Shown one piece after another: positions 6,948 to 12,088 of a DNA stretch of 12,088 nucleotides. Source of the stretch: Bryobacterales bacterium (GTDB taxonomy: Bacteria > Acidobacteriota > Terriglobia > Bryobacterales > Bryobacteraceae); the NCBI GenBank assembly GCA_009697495.1, contig SHUN01000030.1:1-12088 (forward strand), in the 5' to 3' direction. Within the stretch, counting starts at the first letter, position 1. Each line of letters opens with the position of its first letter. Position numbers and translations under genes: made by a program. A model generated the notes under the pieces. It searched no databases. It worked only from the letters and a program-made list of their open reading frames with translations, and was not told the origin of the DNA.

Positions 6948-9900
6948 TTGCAGGCAATCGCATGGATCTTATTGGCAACGTTGCCCTTGATGGCGCAGCG
7001 TGAGCGGCCGGACCGGCGGGTTCAGGACCGCTTGACCACCGAAGTCAAAGCCCCGGAGGCTGAAGGCGTACGGGCGGAAGCGCCGCGCGAAAGTGGTTTA
7101 TTTCGGCGCTATGCGGTGGTAATGGAGCAGGAGCCGGCGGCGATGGCGGTTGCCACGCGGGAGTCGCTGCTGAGCGCGGCCGGCCGGGATCACCGCCAGC
7201 GGGTGCGGGCATCACAATCCGGCGTACGCTCCGAAATGGCGCGGCGCGGTCTGCGGGAACTGGGTTCGGCCGATGTTTTGGCGAACGCGGTTTTTGTTTC
7301 CGCGGGCCGGGAGGATGTGGAGGCGTTGGCGGCGCTGCCCGGCGTCCGATATGTGCGCGAGATGCGCCCGATTCGAAGGGCGATGACGAAGGCGAATGAA
7401 GTGATTCGTTCGACAGCGGCGTGGAGTCAACTGGGCGGGCAGGGCAGCGCCGGTACTGGCGTTCGGATCGCGATTTTGGACAGCGGCATTGATCATACGC
7501 ACCCGGCGATGCAAGACGCGTCGCTACCAATGCCCGCCGGATTTCCCAAGTGCGGCGGGGCGGATTGCAGTTATACGAATTCCAAGGTGATCGCGGCGCG
7601 GAGTTTTGTGGATCTGTTGATTTACGCCGCGCCGAATGACACGCGTCCCGATGACGCCTCGCCGCGGGACCGGAGCGGACATGGCACAGCGGTGGCATCG
7701 GCGGCGGCGGGGGCTGTGGTCGAAAGTCCGCTGGGCCGCATGTCGGGTGTCGCGCCGAAGGCGTATCTGGGGAATTACAAAATTTATGGATCGCCGGGAG
7801 TGAACGACACTACTTTCGACGATGTGATTGTCGCCGCATTGGAAGCCGCGTTTCTGGATGGGATGGATATTGCGTCGCTGTCTTCGGGCAGCGCGTCCGT
7901 GTGGGGTCCGGATGACCGCGGGATAATTTGCAGACGACCGGATAACGTTGCTTGCGATTTGAAGGTGGAGGCCGTGGAGAACGCGGTTCGGCGCGGGTTG
8001 ACAGTAATTGTCAGCGCGGGAAACGAGGGCGAAAAGGGGCTGGAAATCCCCACGCTGAATTCGATCACTTCACCGGGTACCGCGCCCAATGCGATTACGG
8101 TGGGCGCTTCGGTGAATGGGCACATTTTGTATCATTCGGTGCGAGTGGCGGGACTGAACCGAATGAACGGCTACTTTGGCGACGGTCCGCGGCCGGCGGC
8201 GTCGTTGACCGCGCCGCTGCGGGACGCCTCGCGGCTGGAATCGGACGGCAAGGCCTGCACGCCGCTGGGGAACGGGACCATGGCCGGAGCGATCGCGCTG
8301 GTGGTTCGCGGCGATTGCACGTTCGCGGTGAAGTCGAACAACGTGCAGCGAGCGGGCGGCTTGGGTGTCGTACTTTACCAGCCAACCTCGAATACCATTT
8401 ACGCTCCCACCGGGCTGCAAATGACGGGAATTCCGCTCGTGTTTATTGGCAAAGACAATGGGGAAGCGTTGAAGCGGCATTTGGCGCAGAATGCGGATGC
8501 TCCGGTCACGCTGGACGCCGCGGTGACAGCCGTCACGGCGCCTTCGGGCGAGGTGGCGGTGTTTTCCTCGCAAGGGCCATCGACCGGCTCGAATGCAATA
8601 AAACCGGAGTTGATCGCGGTTGGCGTCGACCTCTATCTGCCTACGCAGAAGTTCGATCCGAATGGGGAACTCTACGATCCCAGCGGTTACACGCGCGCGT
8701 CCGGCACCAGTTTCGCCGCGCCATTGGCGGCGGGGGCCGCGGCGCTGGTCAAACAGCGGAATCGAAATCTGACGCCGGCGCAGATCAAATCGGCACTGGT
8801 GAATACGGCAAATCCCGATGTTGGCGACTTTGATTACGATGGCAAAGCGATAGACGCGCCGCAGTCGGGGATGGGAGCCGGTCAACTGGATGTCGATAAG
8901 GCCTTGCGGGCAAACGTCGCGGCGGAGCCCTCGACCGTGTCCTTCGGCATTGCCAAGACGCTGCCATTGTCGCGACAAGTGCGGCTGGTGAACACATCGA
9001 GCGGGTCCTTAAATCTACGGTTTTCTATTGTCCAGATCGTTCGCGCGAATGGAGTCAACGTCACCATTACGCCGGCCACAGCAACCGTCGGCGCGGGGCA
9101 GGCCGCCACAGTCACTCTGCGGGTGGAGGGCACGCTGCCGGCGGCCGATTGGTACGAAGGAGAACTGCTTGTGGAAGGCGCAGCGACGCCTTTGCGCGTT
9201 CCGTATTCGTATTTGGTCGCAAACAATATTGCGTTTAACGCCTTCGCGCTAACCGGCAACGGATTCACGGCTCAGACCAGCGGGCAAGTGGATCGTTTGA
9301 ACGTAAAGTTCATTGATAAACAGGGCGCGCCAGCAGCGGGCGTGACGGTTCGCTTTCGAGTGGAAGCGGGTGGCGGCCGCATTGAGGAAGCACTGCCTAA
9401 AACGGATGAATTGGGAATCGCGGACGCCGTTGTGTTTGCCGGACCGACGATCGGGGAGCAGGTATTTTCCGTTGAGGGGGGCGGATTGAAAGTGTTTTGG
9501 GATGGCAGGGCGATTCAGAAACCCGCGATACAGACGGGCGGCGTGGTGAACGCGGCGAGCGGGCAGGCGGGATCGGGGGTGGCGCCGGGTTCGTATATAT
9601 CCATATTTGGCGCGGCGCTGGCGGATACGACGGTTATCTATTCGACGACGTATCTGCCTTTGTCACTCGCGGGGGTTAGTGTGGGTTTCGATGTGCCGAG
9701 CCGCGCGGTGAGTTATGCCGGACGGATCCACTTCGTCAGCCCTGGGCAGATCAACGTTCAGGTTCCGTGGGAATTGGCTGGGGAAGCGGCCGTCGATATG
9801 AAAGTGAGTATTGGCAACTTTTCCTCAGCGAAGTTTCGCGTGGCGTTGAATGACTATTCGCCCGCGTTTTTCGAATACACCGATGCGGGCAGCGGCCGGC

Positions 9901-10247
9901 TGCTGACGGCGGCGTTAGACCAGAATTTCGGATTAGTGACTTCGGCGAATGCGGTCCGGCGCGGGAGCGTGGTGCAGCTTTACGCCAATGGCGTGGGTCC
10001 GGTGGAGAGCCGGCCGCCAACGGGGGATCCGGCCGGGGCGCAGCCTTTGTCCACGTGCCGGGTTCCTCCGGAGGTAACCATCGGCGGACGCGGCGCGACG
10101 GTCCTGTTCTGCGGTCTGGCGCCCGGATTCGTGGGGCTTTACCAGGTCAATGCGACGGTACCCGCGGACGCGCCGGTGGGCATTCAGCCGCTGGTGATGC
10201 GGGTGGGCGGTGTAACATCCAAGCCCGCCTCATTGCCGGTGCAGTAA
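6948..10247 (+). CDS. Secreted subtilisin-like (S8) serine protease with PA domain, Ig-like domains and Solibacter C-terminal domain
   Basis: This is an extracytoplasmic endopeptidase of 1099 residues. Domains in order: signal peptide 1-16 (cut after 'LPLMA'); I9-like propeptide, about 50-145 ('NAVFVSAGREDVEALAALPGV'); S8 catalytic domain with D178 ('ILDSGID'), H245 ('SGHGT'), oxyanion N359 ('SAGNEG') and S588 ('GTSFAAP'). A PA domain is inserted at about 425-515 ('VVRGDCTFAVKSNNVQRAGG'), with a likely C437-C457 disulfide. An Fn3-like strand domain (660-755) and a bacterial Ig-like (Big-type) domain (about 772-846) follow. The last 235 residues carry the Solibacter C-terminal signature ('GGVVNAAS', 'VSPGQINVQVPWE', 'LYANGVGP', 'GLYQVNATVP'). 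All catalytic residues are present. The start is TTG 6948 with GAGGTG upstream. A paralogue follows 15 nt after the stop. The likely role is degradation or processing of external proteins; the C-terminal module's role is unknown, possibly surface attachment or sorting. Confidence 0.97.
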   Translation: MQAIAWILLATLPLMAQRERPDRRVQDRLTTEVKAPEAEGVRAEAPRESGLFRRYAVVMEQEPAAMAVATRESLLSAAGRDHRQRVRASQSGVRSEMARRGLRELGSADVLANAVFVSAGREDVEALAALPGVRYVREMRPIRRAMTKANEVIRSTAAWSQLGGQGSAGTGVRIAILDSGIDHTHPAMQDASLPMPAGFPKCGGADCSYTNSKVIAARSFVDLLIYAAPNDTRPDDASPRDRSGHGTAVASAAAGAVVESPLGRMSGVAPKAYLGNYKIYGSPGVNDTTFDDVIVAALEAAFLDGMDIASLSSGSASVWGPDDRGIICRRPDNVACDLKVEAVENAVRRGLTVIVSAGNEGEKGLEIPTLNSITSPGTAPNAITVGASVNGHILYHSVRVAGLNRMNGYFGDGPRPAASLTAPLRDASRLESDGKACTPLGNGTMAGAIALVVRGDCTFAVKSNNVQRAGGLGVVLYQPTSNTIYAPTGLQMTGIPLVFIGKDNGEALKRHLAQNADAPVTLDAAVTAVTAPSGEVAVFSSQGPSTGSNAIKPELIAVGVDLYLPTQKFDPNGELYDPSGYTRASGTSFAAPLAAGAAALVKQRNRNLTPAQIKSALVNTANPDVGDFDYDGKAIDAPQSGMGAGQLDVDKALRANVAAEPSTVSFGIAKTLPLSRQVRLVNTSSGSLNLRFSIVQIVRANGVNVTITPATATVGAGQAATVTLRVEGTLPAADWYEGELLVEGAATPLRVPYSYLVANNIAFNAFALTGNGFTAQTSGQVDRLNVKFIDKQGAPAAGVTVRFRVEAGGGRIEEALPKTDELGIADAVVFAGPTIGEQVFSVEGGGLKVFWDGRAIQKPAIQTGGVVNAASGQAGSGVAPGSYISIFGAALADTTVIYSTTYLPLSLAGVSVGFDVPSRAVSYAGRIHFVSPGQINVQVPWELAGEAAVDMKVSIGNFSSAKFRVALNDYSPAFFEYTDAGSGRLLTAALDQNFGLVTSANAVRRGSVVQLYANGVGPVESRPPTGDPAGAQPLSTCRVPPEVTIGGRGATVLFCGLAPGFVGLYQVNATVPADAPVGIQPLVMRVGGVTSKPASLPVQ

Positions 10248-10262
10248 GAGACAATTGAAAAC

Positions 10263-12088
10263 ATGAGTTTGGGAAATTGGCTGCTGGGGTTGCGTTGTGC
10301 CGCTTCGGCGCAAGCGGCACCGAACTGGTGGAAGCTGGCTTCCTGCGATGGGGGCTTCGGCGCGCGTGGCTCTGAGTGGCTTCGGCTAGTGCCGCGACCG
10401 TGTGACTTACGCAAAACCGCCTTTCCGAGCCGCGACCGTAAGGGAGCGGTCCTCGCGGTCAGATTACTAGGGTGGCTGGCGGGGTTGGGCTGTGTCGCTT
10501 CGCGGCGGATGGCGTCCGGCGTTGGATTGGGCGGGGCGGGGGGCGGCTGGCACTGGGCAGACCGGCGGCTGACCGGCGGCAAATGGCTGCTGGCGTTGGG
10601 CTGTGCCGTCTCGGCGCAAGTCGTTCCGGATTGGTATGTGCTGGAGTTGGCGGAGACACCAACCGAGCGAACGCGCGGGGTACGACGGATTCGTGACGCG
10701 CAGGCCGGTGTACGGCAAGTAATGGCCGCGCGAATGGCTGGCCGGGCGGTGGTGAAAGATTCGACGGAAGTGGTGATGAATTCACTAATTATCGTTTCCT
10801 CGGCGAGCGAAGCGGAACTGGCGGCGCTCCCGGGCGTTCGGCGGGTTTGGCCGGTTTACGAGGTACACCCAGAATTGGATCGGGCAGTTGGATTGTTGCA
10901 GATCAGCAAAGCGTGGGAGACGGTGGGCGGGCCGGAACGCGCCGGGGCCGGGATGAAGATTGGCATTTTGGATTCCGGCATCGATTTGAAGCATCCGGGA
11001 TTTCAAACCGATTCGATGCCCGTGCCGCAGGGATACCCTCGAGCGACCAGCGAAGAGATGCGGGGGTTGTTGAATGGCAAGGTGATCGTCTACCGGACTT
11101 ACGATCAGATGCTAGGGTTTGCCGAGAGTTCGACAGACAATTCCGGACATGGGACCGGCGTGGCGATGACGGCGGCAGGGCTGCGGGTGAAGAGTCCGTT
11201 GGCGGAAATTCAGGGCGCGGCGCCGGGAGCGTGGCTGGGTGTTTATAAAATTTTTGTGGGGCCGGACGGCGGCAGTTCCAACACCGCGGTGGTGGCGAAG
11301 GCGCTGGACGACGCGGCGGCGGATGGGATGGATGTAGTGAATCTGAGTTTCGGATTTCTGCCCCAGATCCGGCCGGACTTTGATCCGCTGGTGCCGGCGG
11401 TGGAGCGGGCGGCGGCGCTTGGCGTGATGGTTGTCAAAGCGAACGGGAACTCGGGGCCGGTGCGACAGTCGGGGGCGTCGCCATCGATGGGATCCTCCGG
11501 ACTGACGGTTGGGTCGAGTTGGACGGACCGGATTTTTGGGTCGGGGATTCGCATTAGCGGGGCGGATCCGATTGTGGGGATTCCTGGGGATGGACCCAAG
11601 CCGGAGGGCCCAGTCAACGCGCCGTTGAAGGATGTGACGCCGCTGGATTTGGACGGCTTGGCCTGTTTCCGGCTGCCGGCGGGGTCGCTTACGGGCGCGG
11701 TCGCGTTCATTTTGCGCGGCGACTGCACGTTTGAAGTCAAAATTAACATTGCTAGAGCGGCGGGTGCCGTCGGAGTCATCATCTATACGCACGCCGAATC
11801 TCCGAATGCGGGGGGAATGTTGACCGGCAGAGCGACGCTGCCAGCAATGATGATCAGCAATCGCAATGGTCTGAAAGTGAAGGCGATCCTAACCGAGAAG
11901 CCGGACACGACTGTAGAGATGGACTTCGCCGATGCGCTCCCATTTATTTTGGAGGCCGACGGCGTTTCCAGTTTTTCGTCACGGGGACCGGGTCCGGACG
12001 GGAGCATCCGCCCGGATGTGCTCGCGGTTGGGGAGGAAATTGTAACGGCGGCGCAGAGGACGAACAGCAGCGGCGAACTCTATGATCC
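10263..12088 (+). CDS. Second, tandem S8 serine protease with PA domain (3' end beyond window; start uncertain)
   Basis: This is a paralogue of the preceding protease, with the frame open from ATG 10263 to the right edge. Counting from 10263: I9-like propeptide ('NSLIIVSSASEAELAALPGV'), D237 ('ILDSGIDLKHP'), H296 ('SGHGTGVA'), oxyanion N396 ('ANGNSG'), and a PA domain ('FILRGDCTFEVKINIARAAG') with the same cysteine pair as the first protease. The frame then reads 'SSFSSRGPGPDG' and 'SGELYD', where the window ends. By alignment with the first protease, the catalytic serine should lie about 11 codons further on. The convincing signal peptide is 'GGKWLLALGCAVSAQ' (10575-10619). Candidate starts are ATG 10263, 15 nt after the previous stop and opening a degraded copy of the same signal peptide; ATG 10509; and CTG 10569, which aligns with the ATG of the first copy. 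None has a good Shine-Dalgarno sequence. The region before 10569 contains repeats and may be untranslated. Confidence 0.9.
   Translation, partial: MSLGNWLLGLRCAASAQAAPNWWKLASCDGGFGARGSEWLRLVPRPCDLRKTAFPSRDRKGAVLAVRLLGWLAGLGCVASRRMASGVGLGGAGGGWHWADRRLTGGKWLLALGCAVSAQVVPDWYVLELAETPTERTRGVRRIRDAQAGVRQVMAARMAGRAVVKDSTEVVMNSLIIVSSASEAELAALPGVRRVWPVYEVHPELDRAVGLLQISKAWETVGGPERAGAGMKIGILDSGIDLKHPGFQTDSMPVPQGYPRATSEEMRGLLNGKVIVYRTYDQMLGFAESSTDNSGHGTGVAMTAAGLRVKSPLAEIQGAAPGAWLGVYKIFVGPDGGSSNTAVVAKALDDAAADGMDVVNLSFGFLPQIRPDFDPLVPAVERAAALGVMVVKANGNSGPVRQSGASPSMGSSGLTVGSSWTDRIFGSGIRISGADPIVGIPGDGPKPEGPVNAPLKDVTPLDLDGLACFRLPAGSLTGAVAFILRGDCTFEVKINIARAAGAVGVIIYTHAESPNAGGMLTGRATLPAMMISNRNGLKVKAILTEKPDTTVEMDFADALPFILEADGVSSFSSRGPGPDGSIRPDVLAVGEEIVTAAQRTNSSGELYD
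10297..10320. repeat. Perfect 9-bp inverted repeat with 6-nt loop
   Basis: GTGCCGCTT (10297-10305) and AAGCGGCAC (10312-10320) are exact reverse complements around the loop CGGCGC. It lies 50 nt after the first protease's stop and inside the first signal-peptide-like copy. There is no T-run after it, so it is not a standard Rho-independent terminator. It could stabilise the upstream mRNA's 3' end or be part of the repeat element downstream. Confidence 0.7.
10391..10460. repeat. REP-like palindromic element between the two proteases
   Basis: GCCGCGACCGT occurs twice, at 10391-10401 and 10429-10439. The second occurrence begins an imperfect hairpin: CCGCGACCG (10430-10438) pairs with CGGTCCTCGCGG (10447-10458) with a 3-nt bulge and the loop TAAGGGAG. 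From memory, short elements with this 'CCGCGACCGTAAGGGAGCGGT' core are scattered through genomes of the Solibacter group and some other soil bacteria. I could not check copy number here. Confidence 0.5.

Larger units (their letters stand above)
10275..10646 (+). repeat. Three degenerate in-frame copies of a signal-peptide-encoding segment
   Basis: Copies lie at about 10275-10340, 10470-10502 and 10581-10646. In the same frame they read 'NWLLGLRCAASAQAAPNW', 'GWLAGLGCVASRRMAS' and 'KWLLALGCAVSAQVVPDW'. Their TGG codons are at 10278, 10473 and 10584, so the spacings (195 and 111 nt) are multiples of three. The third copy continues into the mature protease. The first and second appear to be degraded duplicates separated by palindromic sequence. 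Confidence 0.6.

Noticed and set aside
7952..8978. Long open frames overlapping the first protease: 293 codons on the plus strand at 7952-8833 and 302 codons on the minus strand at 8070-8978.
   Set aside because: They lie wholly inside the catalytic and PA domains of the protease, are rich in Arg/Gly as expected from GC-rich off-frame reading, and show no domain.
10297..10320. Rho-independent terminator for the first protease.
   Set aside because: The stem is perfect, but no run of T follows on either strand, so it is reported only as an inverted repeat.
10184..10785. Minus-strand open frames across the gap between the proteases (10184-10582 and 10459-10785).
   Set aside because: Their translations are Pro/Arg/Ser-rich with no motif, and they cross the end of one protease, the repeats and the propeptide region of the other.
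11112..11792. Minus-strand open frames of 226 and 179 codons opposite the second protease.
   Set aside because: They are antisense to clear S8 and PA-domain coding sequence, are Arg/Pro-rich, and lack a plausible ribosome binding site or recognisable motif.

Overview
The window looks like a piece of chromosome from an acidobacterium of the Solibacter/Bryobacter group (order Bryobacterales). The main reason is the C-terminal module of the large secreted protease at 6948-10247. It has the 'GGVVNAAS ... GSYISIFG ... VSPGQINVQVPWE ... LYANGVGP' signature of the Solibacter C-terminal domain (TIGR03437, named from memory), which is abundant in that lineage and rare elsewhere. High GC, alternative TTG and GTG starts, and the infB-ylxP (DUF503) pair fit this assignment. 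It rests on motif recognition, not on a database search.

Layout. (1) 1-1928, plus strand: the 3' part of infB (translation initiation factor IF-2, entering from the left edge), then a small DUF503/YlxP gene. (2) 1937-2987, minus strand, converging on ylxP: a CDP-alcohol phosphatidyltransferase gene whose first codons seem to be in a different frame from the rest, translationally coupled by a TTGA overlap to a GtrA-like membrane protein. (3) 3052-6561, plus strand, divergent from the lipid genes: class III PLP aminotransferase, Gfo/Idh/MocA oxidoreductase, an unrecognised 122-residue protein and a TPR protein. These four are joined by three successive 4-nt start/stop overlaps (ATGA, GTGA, GTGA). 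(4) 6563-6802, minus strand: a 79-residue stand-alone tudor-like domain, resembling the C-terminal domain of UvrD/PcrA, with a Lys/Ala-rich tail. (5) 6948 to the right edge, plus strand: two tandem, paralogous secreted subtilisin-like (S8) proteases, each with an inserted PA domain. The second runs off the window just before its catalytic serine.

How the genes may work together. The aminotransferase and oxidoreductase could act in sequence on one small metabolite (oxidation of an alcohol to a ketone, then transamination, or the reverse), but nothing in the sequence fixes the substrate. The divergent CDP-alcohol phosphatidyltransferase and GtrA protein point to membrane-lipid or lipid-linked glycan work. 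The two proteases are extracytoplasmic, probably for protein scavenging or processing of surface proteins, and probably arose by tandem duplication.

The most unusual stretch is 10248-10620, between the proteases. A signal-peptide-like segment occurs there in three degraded, in-frame copies, interleaved with a perfect 9-bp hairpin and a REP-like palindromic element, yet one reading frame stays open throughout. The second point to check is the apparent -1 frameshift in an A5 run at the start of the phosphatidyltransferase. I found no RNA genes, CRISPR arrays, insertion sequences or phage genes, and no clear new defence system.
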